Below are positions 23,220-35,074 of a DNA stretch of 64,000 bases, in pieces. The notes under the pieces were generated by a model. It searched no databases. It was not told where the DNA came from and saw only the letters and a list, made by a program, of their open reading frames with translations. The DNA is from Dactylis glomerata (Eukaryota > Streptophyta > Magnoliopsida > Poales > Poaceae), in assembly GCA_007115705.1 (NCBI GenBank), contig QXEO01002092.1, forward strand, positions 372,001-436,000. The letters run 5' to 3'. Position numbers and translations under genes: made by a program. Every line of letters begins with the position of its first letter. Position 1 is the stretch's first letter.

Positions 23220-23914
23220 TGTTAACGAAGGAATAACAAATAGGTCATCGATATTCGCCTACCTGGTTTTCGGCCTAGGAAGAGTCTCTATCGAAAAGCT
23301 CACAAGGCCCATGAAGATAGCGGCCTAGCATGGCCCAGGAGCAATACTTGGCGTACAAGCAAGGCTTTGAAGAGTCCAAGTTTGATTAATTTTCAATTAG
23401 GGTTTGTTCAAAACCGATCTGATCTGTACTTGGCTTGAGAGACAATCCTGAGACCCGGCCTTCGCATATAAAAGGCGGGGATGGAGGTCTCGAAACGCTA
23501 GATACTTTTTCCACCACCTCTCGCCGGAGCGCTCGAAACTTCAGAGCTCTCTGTCTTCGGCTGGATATTTTTTCCACCACCTCACGCCAGAGCGCTCGAA
23601 ACTTCAGAACTCTCTGTCTTCGGCTAGATACTTTTTCCACCACCTCACGCCGGAGCGCTCGAAACTTCAGAGCTCTCTGGCTTTGGCTAGATCCAATCTA
23701 TGCCACCATTGTAACACCTCCATTGTAGCCACCCCATCGAATAAAGTCTGACAAGCAGGACGTAGGTCGTTACCCGACTAAGGGGGCCGAACCTGGGTAA
23801 AATCCTGTGTCCCTCTGCTTTCGTCTGATCGCCGTCGAGTTTGCCGGATACCCTAAAGCACTCCATGAATCGAAAGCCCGCAAACATGGGCATTGCCGGG
23901 GTAGAACCTCGTCA
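23220..23914 (+). mobile_element. 5' LTR of the Tat-type Ty3/gypsy element H
   Basis: The proposed LTR runs from TGTTAACGAAGG to CCTCGTCA, followed by PBS-like TTGGCGCCGATCGTGGGG at 23916, the same arrangement as element X. A TATA box (TATAAAA, 23467-23473) lies two-thirds along. The right end is well supported by analogy. The left end is the nearest TG in context and is less certain, since the partner 3' LTR was not found. Confidence 0.6.
23497..23685 (+). repeat. 63 bp tandem repeat, three units, in the LTR leader
   Basis: Units start GCTAGATACTTTTTCC at 23497, 23560 and 23623, differ by few substitutions and are followed by a partial unit at 23686. They begin about 25 bp downstream of the TATA box, so they would form the start of the transcribed leader. 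Confidence 0.9.
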
Positions 23915-25453
23915 ATTGGCGCCGATCGTGGGGACAACGGGATCTGGATCTATGGATTCGCTGGATCCATCACCAACCAATGCCAAGATCGATATCGACA
24001 CCACCATCGACACCATCATTGGCATCGCTGTGCCAGCCATCATCGACGCCAACCCATCGAAACCCGAGGTCGACATTGCTGTATCGACCGTCATCGACAC
24101 CGCCTCACCAAGCACCACCAACCTCACTCCGGCCGCGACCATCGTCGACCCTACTTTAGGCACAACCGGAGCGGTCTCGGCGGTGACCGGAGGCTTCAAC
24201 ATGGCCTTCGGACAGTTCAATTTCTGCGTGGACAGCGACAGAGCAATGGAGCTGATCTCCATTAGCGACTCAGCCCCGCTCACGGCTGAAACAAGCACAT
24301 CACCAGCTGTCGAGGGCAAACCCTCAATGATCGCACTATCGGCACCATCGGAGGAGGAATCAAAACTGAGAACTTCGACCCTGTCAGTTGGGTCGAATGA
24401 TTTCAAAGATCCACCTCCATCCCCAACCACCGCCTACTGCGTCGATTGCGACGCATACCACTACATGGGCGTCGGAGATTTCTTGTCTCACGAGATCGCC
24501 GGCTGCAAAGATCCGGGGGGGGGGGCACTGCAGACGTCTACCCGACGATATCTGAGTGTGAGTGGGCTCTCAATGCCCTCACGCTCCGTACTACACCCTA
24601 TGACCCTGACTATGTCGAGGGGTTGTACTAAGACTACACGTGCTCAGATGACGATGATGATGATGTCTACCCTGAAGCTAAGGGGAAGATTGACAATTCG
24701 GCTAGCTCTTATTCAAGCGAATCTGCCACATCAAGCAACAGGTACACGGTCGATTATGACCCTGACTTCATGATCAAGGTCGGATCTTACGTCAGAGACG
24801 ATGACATCTACCCTCCAACACTGGGCGAAATCAGTGATGACTCGACCCCGTCATTCGGAGGGCACTGCATGATGGCGTCGCATGGAGACGGGAACGAGCA
24901 TAGATCCAATGACGATTGAAATTGGTCAAACACCGGTCGACAGTTCATAACACAAGACCAGATCCGGTACGCAAGGAGAGTGTACGCGGGCGAAGAAGAT
25001 ATGGGTTCTAACCCTAGCCCGCAGGAGCTAGCTGCGCTTCGATTCATCATCCAGGAGCAGAAGGACCAGATTAGTGCCGATAGACGCATCTTGGAGCGAC
25101 GCAGAGATGAAGCTGACGTGTCTAGCAGATGGCGGGCTGAGCGATCATCTCATTACTCATCGAGTTTCCAGCATAGGTCATGGTCACACATCCAGCCTAG
25201 GGCCAATACGCACAACGTCGCCCGAAATTTGGAGGCAGAGTTCAATGAAGCAGATCTGCTGCCCAAGACCAAAGAAGCAGCGATCATGGCAACAGCAGCG
25301 TATATCGCTGCGAATGCGGCCAATGACAACGAGCATATGAGGCATCTGCGGAATCTGGCACTCGAAAGAGTTAGGGTGCTTCAAGGCACAGCTAACCAAG
25401 GGCGCAAAACAATGCCAAGAAGAACCATCCCGCCAGCCGAACAGTCCAGACAC
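23915..25453 (+). pseudogene. gag: gag leader remnant of element H
   Basis: An open frame at 23841-24773, broken at about 24520 by a G-run, and a further frame at 24980-25456 encode an acidic, Thr/Ser/Ile-rich leader and then a helical stretch ('KEAAIMATAAYIAANAAN'). This resembles the N-terminal gag of Tat-clade elements (compare the 'EAALAAAQAYLLATRPEHG' stretch in element X). The conserved gag core, Cys/His motif and protease that should follow are absent. The sequence stops at the LTR inserted at 25454 and resumes only just before RT at 31495, so about 2 kb of the element was lost. Confidence 0.6.
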
Positions 25454-26968
25454 TGATACGTCTATTTTGCATCACTATTTTGTATCATAATTTACTGTTA
25501 TTCATTGATATATTTCACATTTAGAGATGATACTTATGTTATTTTCTCTGTTTTTACATGTTTGATGATCATTGGAGGATTTGCTGCCGGAGTCAGGATT
25601 CTGCTAGAAAAAAGGACCATCAAGATACCATATTTTGAAGATCAGGAAAATTCTAGAAAAATACCAGAAAATTATATTTTACCAGAAGACTGAAGATGCC
25701 GAAAGGAGAAGGCGAGAGGGGCCACAGGGCAGCCTCACCACAAGGGGGAGCCCCTGGCTGCGCCCACCTGTGGTGAGAGCCCCCTGGCCCACTTCTGCCA
25801 CCGCCCCTTCGCGTATTTCATCGTCTCCGAAAATCTAAGTCAAGTGCGGGGGGGGAGGCTCAGAGATAAACACCACTGCCTCTGCAGGGTGGAAAACACT
25901 AGAGAGAGAAAAGCTCTCCGGCAGGCAGAAATCTGCCGGGGAAATTCCTTCCCGGAGAGGGGAGATCATCGCCATTGTCATCACCATCGCACTGGACTTC
26001 ATCGGGATCATCATCATCATCTCCATCACCAGCACCTTCATCTCCACCGTCACGACGCCATCCCGTTGTAACATCTTGAGTTGGATCTTGTTAAATTCTT
26101 AGGGGAAACTTTCCCGGTATTGATTACTCTTGTAGTTGATGCTATTGAGTTGAACCGTTGAATTAAGGTTGATGTTCAGATTGTTATTTACCATTATCTC
26201 ACCTCTAATCATGATCCATATGATGTCTTGTAAGTAGTTTATTTAGTTCTTGAGGACATGGGAGAAGTCAAGATGTTAGTAGTGAATTATTGTTAAGTAA
26301 TATTTAGTGGTTTGATATTTATTTGTTGTGGTGCTATTTCACTAGTGGTATCATGTGAACGTCGACTACATGATACTTTACTATTTATGGGCCTAGTGAG
26401 ATGCATTGTGTATTTGGCTACCAATTGTGGGGTTGCTGGAGTGACAGAAACCTAAACCTCCATTGGGAAACCATTACACCAGGGAGCGTAGGATCTTAGA
26501 GTTTAAGGCTGTGGTTAGATTTATCTTAATTACTTTCTTGTATTTGTGGATGCTTGCAAGGGGTATAATCACAAGTGTGTATTTATCCTAGTAAGGGTAG
26601 TGCGCTAGCACAGGTTTACCTCCATAACACTTATCAAACCAATAAAGATTATTTAGCGGCATGAAGCGAAAGCTCTTGACAGAAACTCCCGTGTGTCCTC
26701 GAGAACGTTTGGTCATCATAAGTTACACAACCGGCTTGTCCTTTGCTAAAGAAAGGATTGGGCCACTTGCAGCAATTATTGTTATTATCTTTTATTTACT
26801 CATACTTTATTTATTTGCATTACCAAATACCCCTGAAAACCTGTTTGCTAGTATTTATAGTGAAACCTTGATCAAAACCACTAGTCAGCACCTTCTGCTC
26901 CTCGTTGGGTTTGACACCCTTATTTATCGAAAGTACTACGATACACCCCCTATACTTATGGGTCATCA
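25454..26968 (+). mobile_element. Forward LTR of inverted-arm element F
   Basis: A 1515 bp LTR starts TGATACGTCT and ends GGGTCATCA, followed by AGACTATTTT and a PBS TGGCGCCGTTGCTGGGG at about 26980, the tRNA-Asp-type site common in grass gypsy elements. Its first T follows GACAC of the gag leader. It is about 93% identical by eye, over the first 180 bp, to the reverse LTR at 30007-31494. It interrupts element H. Confidence 0.75.
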
Positions 26969-27089
26969 AGACTATTTTCTGGCGCCGTTGCTGGGGAGTG
27001 AAGCGCTATTGAAGAGTGGATTTGGTAAAGGTAACCGTCGCTGTGAGTATTGTTTTTATTCTTGTCTTTTACTTTTATTTTATTTTGCT

Positions 27090-28051
27090 ATGGAGAATTC
27101 TCCATTTGGTTTCCTATTTGGGAACACTTCTACCACTGCTGCACATGTGGATGAACCACCACCACCACCTGCTGAATTAGATCCTTTTAAAATACCTATG
27201 AAAATTATTAAACATGTTATGGATAACTGCTATTCAGGAGATAGAACTGTCCATCCGGGTGATCACTTACTATTTATACATGAATTATGCGAGTTGTTCA
27301 AGTGTGCAGGTATTTCACTGAGCCAGGTCAAGAGGAAGCTATTCTCTTTATCATTGAAAGGCAGAGCTGAGGAGTGGTATCAGCTGCTTAAAGATGGTCC
27401 ATCTATTGCTTAGGAGGAAATTATGCCTCTCTTTTATTCCAAGTTTTATCCTCCAAGTGAAATTTATAAAGATCATAATTGGATATATAACTTTTGGCCT
27501 CATATGAAGAGAGTATTGCCTAAGCATGGGGGAGATTGAAGTTACTAATGCTCAAATGCCCCATTCATGAGCTCCCCAATAATATTGTTATTGATAATTT
27601 TTATGCGAGGCTTATTCTTCTTGATAAGGATTATTTAGATGCTTCTTGTTTTGGATCATTTACTCATATGAAAGAAGATGCTAAGTGGAAACTTCTTGAC
27701 CGTATCCAAGAGAATGCTGAAAGATGGGAAAATGATAAAGGTAAGAAGACAGGTATAAACTATGATTATGAATGCATTAAAACTTTTATGGGAACCGATG
27801 ACTTTCATAGTGTTAGCATTGCTTATGGTCTTGATTCTCAAATACTTGCTAATTGTCTTAAGGCCTTTGTCTCTTATCTTGATGTTCCAAAGAAAGGCTG
27901 GAACAAATATCATGCGCCTTATAAAGATTCTATTAGTCATATTCCTGCTGCAGCTACTGAAGTTTGTACTGTTGATAGCATTGTGCCTGAACCTTATTTT
28001 GAGAAGACACCTTTCCCTGCTAAGGTAAAAGAGTATTCTACGATGACATGA
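27090..28051 (+). pseudogene. gag: Truncated gag of element F, forward arm
   Basis: ATG at 27090 starts 'MENSPFGFLFGNTS'. A Retrotrans_gag core follows ('LLFIHELCELFKCAGIS', 'KRKLFSLSLKGRAEEWYQLL', 'LFYSKFYPPSEI'). Lesions are TAG at 27411 (Trp to stop by comparison with the reverse arm) and a frameshift near 27495. A second frame (27536-28051) continues with 'KEDAKWKLLDRIQENAERW' and ends at a TGA near the breakpoint. Protease, RT and integrase are missing. The sequence departs from the family at about 28045. Confidence 0.75.
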
Positions 28052-29060
28052 AGCCATGCATCTAAGGGGATTATGACCAAGAATATATATGTAGCTTCAT
28101 ATGCATCGATTTATAGATCTAGCTATTTTCTATATATTATGCATGTAAAAATAATAGGGAATCGCAATTTCCACTATGATTCGAGCACCACAGCCTCCAA
28201 ACGATGCCGATGCCAATATCGGCATGGTCAGAACAGGTATGCATGCTCGCCGCCACTGCTAGGTCACCGTCGGGATGCACCCTCAATCCCGTCCCCTCAT
28301 TCGATCACTGACACACCAGAGATACCACCAAGGCCAATGATGAATGTACATGCTGACGCCAATGCCAAACATGCACGCCGCTGTGGGAACGGCCATGCAG
28401 CCCCGCTATGCTGGACGCCATAGACCACCGCGAGGTCTTTTCCTTTGCCACCACACTCTCCTAGCATCTATCTATACACGCCAGAAAGGAGAGACACTAG
28501 TTTTCTCTACATTGCTCGCGTTCGTGTCTGACACCGTCAGTCAAAGTGTTGAGGTCATCGTCGATGTCCTCGACCATTTCTTCTCTTCTTTGCATGGTTA
28601 AACGCGTCTAGTTCATATCTATCTAATGCGTCTGGTCTCACCTCATGCAGTTCTTTGTGGACGTAGATCTCATTTTGGCACCCCGCAGGCCACCTCCTCC
28701 GTGCCATCGCTGTAGAGCTCCATTTAAAAATCTAATCCTACCCGTGTATTGCCCCTTGTATCAGCGTCATGGCCCCACTTGTCATTTGATATACCGAAGC
28801 CCCACTCGTCCGCGTTTTGGTCAGGGATACGGCGATACTTATGGTCAAACAAAGATTGATGCTCTGACGTGTCTTTGCAGGCTCTTCGTGGCCCCACTAG
28901 TCAGTAGTTAACGGTCAAAGGTGTTCAACCGTCGGGCAACCGGCCGTTCCAGCACTGGTGACGGTTTCAGACAACGGCTTGGGGAAAACTGAGGAACAAC
29001 TAACGAGCTGGGGAAAACTGAGTACAACTAACGAACCAGGGGCACAAAAATAGAAATCCC
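28052..29060. other. Unassigned spacer between the inverted arms
   Basis: About 1 kb, GC-richer than the arms, with no recognised gene. Its right edge carries related stretches (GGGGAAAACTGAG at about 28981 and 29012) and ends GGGGCACAAAAATAGAAATCCC, which looks like a DNA-transposon end. No matching inverted end was found on the left, so the segment is either filler captured during rearrangement or part of a truncated transposon. Confidence 0.4.
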
Positions 29061-29886
29061 TTTGTTCTAATCTTTCTTTGGAACATGAAGATAAGAGGCA
29101 AAGGCCTTAAGACAATTAGGAAGTATTTGAGAATCAAGACCATATGCAGTGCTAACACTATGAAAGTCATCGGTTCCCATAAAAGATTTAATGCATTCAT
29201 AATCATAGTTTATACCTGACTTCCTACCTTTGTTGTTTTCCCAACCTTCAGCATTCTCTTGTATACGGTCAACAAGTTTCCACTTAGCATCTTCTTTCAT
29301 ATGAGTAAATGATCCAAAGCAAGAAGCATCCAAATAATCCTTATCAGGAAGAGTGAGCCGCGCATAAAAATTATCAATAACAATATTATTGGGGAGCTAA
29401 TGAATGGGGCATTTGAGCATTAGTAACTTCAATCTCCCCCCACGCTTGGGCAATACTCTCTCCATCATGAGGCCAAAAATTATATATCCGGTTACGATCT
29501 TTATGAATTTCACTTGGAGGATAAAACTTGGAATAAAAGAGAGGTACAATATCCTCCCATGCCATAGATGGACTATCTTGGAGTAGTCGATACCACTCTT
29601 CAGCTTTGCCTTTTAATAATAATGAGAATAGTTTCTTCTTGACCTGGCTTGGTGAAATACTTGCACATCTGAACAACTCGCATAATTCATGTATAAATAA
29701 TAAGTGATCACCCGGATGGACAGTTCTATCTCCTGAATAGCAGTTATCCGTAATACGCCCAGCAATTTTCATAGGTATTTTAAAAGGATCAATTTCAGCA
29801 GGCGGTGATGGTGGTGGTTCATCCACATGTGCAGCAGCAGTAGTAGATGTGTTTCCAAATAGGAAACCAAATGAAGAGTTCTCCAT
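29061..29886 (-). pseudogene. gag: Truncated gag of element F, reverse arm
   Basis: This is the minus-strand counterpart of the forward arm: ATG at 29886, 'MENSSFGFLFGNTS', core 'LLFIHELCELFRCASIS', 'WEDIVPLFYSKFYPPSEI', 'GESIAQAWG'. The first part is open for 160 residues; a deletion/frameshift near 29400 separates a second frame (29333-29067). It ends at about 29061, about 140 bp earlier in the gene than the forward arm. Amino-acid differences from the forward arm are numerous, so these are two separate copies of one family rather than a fresh palindrome. Confidence 0.75.
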
Positions 29887-30006
29887 AGCAGAGTAAAATA
29901 AAAATAAAAGATAAAATAAAAACAATACTCACAGCAACGGTTACCTTTACCAATTCCACTCTTCAATAGCGCTACACTCTCTGGCAACGGCGCTAGAAAA
30001 TAGTCT

Positions 30007-31494
30007 TGATGACCCACAAGTATAGGGGGTGTATTGTAGTACTTTCAATAAATAAGAGGGTCAAACCCAATGAGGAGCAGAAGGTGTTGATGAGCAGTTT
30101 TGATCAAGGAATCACTGTAAATACTAGCAAACAGGTTTTCAGGGGTATTTGGTAATACGAGTAAATAAAGTGCGAGTAAATAAAAGATAGTAGTAACAAT
30201 TGCAGCAAGTGGCCCAATCCTTTTTTCAACAAAGGACAAGCCGGTTGTGTACTTATAATAACCAAATATTCTCGAGGACACACGGGAGTTTCTGTCAAGT
30301 GCTTTCGCTTCATAAAGCCAATAGTCTTTATTGGTTTGATAGGTGTTATGGGGGTGAACCTGTGCTAGCGCACTACCCTTACTAGGATAAATACACACTT
30401 GTGATTATACCCCTTGCAAGCATCTGCAAATACAAGAAAGTAATTAAGATAAATCTAACCACAGCCTTAAACTCTAATATCCTACGCTCCCTGGTGCAAT
30501 AGTTTTCCAACGAAGGTTTAGGTTTCTGTCACTCCAGCGACCTCACATATCTCACTAGACCCATAAAAGGTGAAGTATCATGTAGTCAACGTTCACATGA
30601 CATCACTAGTGAAATAGCACCACAACAATATCAAACCATTAAATATTCTCCACAATAATTCACTACTAACATCTTGACTTCTCCCATGTCCTCAAGAACT
30701 AAACGAACTACTCACAAGACATCATATAGATCATGATCAGAGGTGAAATAATGGTAAATAACAATCTGAATATAAACCTTAATTCAATAGCTCCACTTAA
30801 TAGCATCAACTACAAGAGTAATTAACACCGGGAAAGTTTCTCCTATGAATATAACAAGATCCAACTCAAGATGTTACAGCGGGATGGCGAGGTGATGGTG
30901 AAGATGAAGGTGCTAGTGATGGGGATGATGATGATGATGATCCTGATGAAGTCTGGTGCGATGGTGATGATGATGGCGATGATCTCCCCTCTCCAGGAAG
31001 GAATTTCCCTGGCAGATTTCTGCCTGCCGGAGAGCTCTTCTCTCTCTGGTGTTTTCTGCCCCGCAGAGGCGGCGGTGTCTAACTCTGAGCCTCCCCCCTG
31101 ACTTAGGTTTTCGGGGACAATGAAGTATGCAAAGGGGCGAGACCAGAAGTGGGCCAGGGTGGCCTCACGCAGGGCTGGCGCGGCCAGGGGTCAGGCCGCG
31201 CCACCCTGGCATGTGGGCCTCCCTGGCTCCTCTCGACTCCTCCTTCTGGCTTCCTGAGTCTTCTGGGAAAATATAATTTCCTGGTATTTTTCTGGAATTT
31301 TGCTGATCTTCAAAATATGGTCCCTTGATGGTCCTTTTTCCAGCAGAATCCTGACTCCGGCAGCAACTCCTCCAAGGATCATCAAACATGTGAAAACAAA
31401 AGAAATAACATAAGTATCAAGTTCTAAATATGAAATATATCAATGAATAATAGTAAATTATGATACAAAATAGTGATGCAAAATGGACATATCA
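30007..31494 (-). mobile_element. Reverse LTR of inverted-arm element F
   Basis: Read on the minus strand it starts TGATATGTCCATTTTGC at 31494 and ends GGGTCATCA at 30007, followed by a degenerate PBS-like CTAGCGCCGTTGCC. It is 1488 bp, homologous along its length to the forward LTR but in opposite orientation. Right flank ACGAG does not match left flank GACAC, so no common TSD bounds the pair. Confidence 0.75.
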
Positions 31495-34400
31495 ACGAGG
31501 AGCTTCATCATATCAGGGAGGCCACCAACATGGACATCGATCCACCGGCGCAGCAGAATGCCCCAGAATTGTCATTCGACGCTAGCAAAGACACCCGAGA
31601 GCACCAGATCCACCCGAAAGATCTAACCAAGATCACGCGGGTGTCGAATTCTCTCTCCCCGCATAGGAAAGCACGCTCATCGAGTTCCTCCATGAGCACT
31701 GGAGGATGTTCGCCTGGTGTCCAGCAGATATGCCAGGCATCCCCAGGGAACTTGCCGAGCACGAGCTCAAAATCTTTCCCAACGCGAAACCAGTCAAGTA
31801 ATCAATGCGCCGATACAACCCAGAAAAGGCCCGATCAATGGGCAAAGAAATCAACCGTCTCCTCAAGGCAAAATTCATCAGAGAGATAAAGGAGGCCACA
31901 TGGCTTTCACCACTGGTCATGGTGGAAAAGGACACCAAGATCTACAGGATGTGCATTGACTTTATGGTGTTGAACAAGCAATGCCCAAAAGATTACTTCC
32001 ATCTGCCCTGAATCGACCAGATCATCGATTCTACTACTGGGTGTGAGCGCCTTTCGTTCCTCGACACGTACTCTGGGTACAACCAGATAAGGCTGAAGGT
32101 GGAGGATGAAGACAAGATGGCGTTCATCACCCCGCATGGGGTGTACTATTATATGACGATGCCATTCAGGCTCAAAAATGCGGGAGCCATCTATCAACGG
32201 TGCATGCAAGCATGCCTGAAGGAGCAGATCAGCCGCAACATCAAAGTCTATGTCGATGACATCGTCATCAAAATGGCAAAAGAAGACAGCTTGCTCGACG
32301 ACCTGCGAGAAACCTTCACCAACCTCGACCGCTACAGCACCAAGCTCAACCCAAAGAAATGCTCCTTTGGGGTGCCTATAGGCCAGCTGCTGGGCTACCT
32401 CATCTCTGAAAGAGGAATCGAGGGCAACCCAGAGAAGATCCAAGCCATCACCAATATGCAGCCGCCGAAAACGCTTTGACACATCCAGCAGTTGACGGGT
32501 CGACTAGCAGCACTTAGCCGCTTTATAAGCAAGCTCGGCGAAAAGGCTCTCCCCTTTTATTGGCTACTTTGGAAAATGGACAACTTCACATGGACAGAAG
32601 AGGCGCAAGCCGCATTCGATGATCTCAAGCATCGCCTTTCGACATCACCAGTCCTAGTCACCCCCCGAGAGAAAGAACCAATGTTGCTATACATAGCGGC
32701 CACAAATCAAGTCATCAGTTCGGTCCTTGTGGTTGAGCGTGCAGAGGATGGCAGGGAGCACAGAGTTCAGAGGCCAGTATATCTCAGTGAGGTCTTATCT
32801 CCGACCAAGTAGAGGTATCCCCATTACCAGAAGCTAGCATACGCCATGTACATGATGGGGAAGAAACTGCCGCATTACTTTGAATGTCATTCCATTATAG
32901 TGGTGGCTTCGAACCCAGTGTCCCGCATCCTCAACAACCTAGACGCCATAGGACGCGTGTCGCTATGGGGAATCACCTTAGGACCCTGGGAGATCACATA
33001 CCAGCACCAGTCGGCAATCAAGTCACAATTCCTACCAGAGTTCATAGCTGAATGGATGGAGGCACAGATGCCCGAACTCCCAGACCTATCGAATTGTTGG
33101 ACCATATTTGTCGATGGGTCTAAGCGGGTTTTGGGAGCAAGCACAGGAGTGGTCCTTGTATTGCTGCAAGGGGACAAGATGCGCTACATCCTCTGCATGC
33201 ACTTCAAGAACCCCTCGAACAACAAAGCAGAGTACGAAGCTATTTTGCATGGCATGCGCATGGCGAAAGCCTGCAGAGCCACCTGCATCAAGATCCATGG
33301 AGACTCAAACCTCATCACCTAGCAAGTCATGAAGGAGTGCGACACGACCTGTGCAAACATGATTGCATATCTCGCCATGTATGACAAGCTTGAATGCGAC
33401 TTTGAAGGGTGCGAGGTAACGCACATTGGCAAGGAAAGCAACGAAGAGGCAGACAACCTGGCCAACATTGGTTCCAAGTGCCTGCCGATACCGCCAGGAG
33501 TCTTCTTCGAGGAGATATTCGAGCGCTCTATCAAGATCAAGCCAGCCACTGACCCGGTGTTAACAATACGCTCGGGGGCTAAGCAGGCAAACTCTACCCC
33601 AGCAGCGGGAACAGAAGACCTCTCCAAGGAAGCAGCCACAATCATACTCATCGAAGCAGTTTGGACAAAGCCATACCTGGCCTACCTGATGCGGGGCGAA
33701 CTCCCAGAAGACCCCATCCATCATCGATAGGTCATGCGGCGCTCCAAGGTCTTCATGATAATCAACGGAGAACTCTACAAGTGTAGCACCATAGGGGTAC
33801 TCCAACGGCGCATAGCGCAAGAAGATGGAATCACCCTCGTTCGAGAGATCCATGAGGGAACCTGCGAGCATCATGCCAGTAGTTGAACTCTCATTGCTAA
33901 GGCTTTTCGATCAGGGTTCTACTGGCTCTCGTCCCTCTACGATGCCAGGAACATCATCCATCATTGCGAAGCATGCCAGCTATTCGCCACTAAGCCTCAC
34001 GCACCCACGTCAGAGCTACACACCATACCTGTTGCCTGGCCCTTCATGCAATGGGGCCTCGATCAGGTAGGGCCTCTACCCAAGCCATCTCGAGGAAGTC
34101 ACACATACCTACTGGTCGCTGTGGACAAATTCTCCAAATGGATCGAAGCTATCCCGGTCACCAACCAAGAGGTGACCATGGCGGTCAAGTTCTTCGAGTC
34201 CTTCGTCTACTGGTATGGCGTACCAAATAGCATCATTACTGACAATGGCACCAACTTCACCTCAAGCAAATTCCAAGAGTTCGCCAAAAACCTTGGTATC
34301 AAGATCAAATACACCTCGGTAGCGCATCCCAAGTCCAATGGCCAAGTCAAAAAGGCCAACGGGCTCGTCTGCGTAGGCCTGAAGAAGCGACTCCTTCGAC

Positions 34401-34897
34401 CCCTCAAACGCGCGGTAGGTGCTTGGGTCAAGGAACTGCCTTCGGTCCTATGGAGCCTACGGACTACGCCCGATTCTTCTACCGGCTACACGCCGTTCTT
34501 CCTGTTTTTCGAAGCAGAAGCAGTGCTACCTACGGACATGCACTACTGTGCATCCCGCATGGTTGCCTATGTCAAGAAAGACACAGAAAAGGCATTGGCA
34601 GATGCCCAAGACCTGCTGGATGAAGCTCGAGATGTCGCTCTCGCTTGTTCGGTAGTCTATCAGCAAAGCCTCCGCAATTACCATAGCAGACAGGTGCACA
34701 GACGATCCTTCGAACCTGGCAACCTCGTGCTTTGCCTCAAGAAAACAAGCACGTCAAAACTGGAGCCACCATGGGAAGGCCCATATCTCGTCCACGAGGT
34801 CATCCCGGGAGGAGCCTACCGACTACGCAACCCCAAGACAGGGGCAGACATCGATAACCTGTAGAACGCACAGCAGTTGTGTCAATTCTATCCTTAG
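31495..34897 (+). pseudogene. pol: Decayed pol (RT-RNase H-aRNase H-integrase) of element H
   Basis: Collinear with the pol of element X. After a TAG at 31664 come RT (TYSGYNQIRL; active site YVDD at about 32250), connection/RNase H remnant, archaeal-type RNase H (FVDGSKR, NNKAEYEAIL, GDSNL, NEEADNLA), integrase zinc finger (HEGTCEHH..HHCEACQ) and catalytic core. Further in-frame stops lie at about 32009, 32477, 32810, 33320, 33728, 33884 and 34862. The integrase catalytic Glu is Lys (codon 34349-34351, GQVKKANG where X has GQVEKANG). The second RNase H domain places it in the Tat clade of Ty3/gypsy. Non-functional. Confidence 0.85.
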
Positions 34898-35074
34898 AAC
34901 CAGCACACCTCCTCCCCCTCCTATCTCTATGTAACCAAGCGTCGGCAGCAGACCACGCTCAACCATTGCGCCTTCGACGCCAAGTAATAAAGTACACTTC
35001 CTTATATCATTGTTTGACCCATACTTGGGGGCTTTGCCTTAAAATATTATTTGACCTGCGCTCGGGGCCTTCGA
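34898..35074 (+). other. Post-pol segment of element H
   Basis: A short stretch after the integrase with TACTTGGGGGC and GCGCTCGGGGCCTTCGA, the same kind of 'CTCGGGGGCTTC' motif that follows pol in element X (about 56803). It is cut at 35074 by the truncated LTR of the next element. Confidence 0.6.

Noticed and set aside
22655..23225. Overlapping frames on both strands, up to 177 codons
   Set aside because: Low-complexity Ala/Pro/Arg translation of the 30 bp minisatellite.
26661..27089. Open frame running from inside the LTR into gag
   Set aside because: The upstream part is LTR, PBS and leader read by chance. The gag homology starts at the ATG at 27090.
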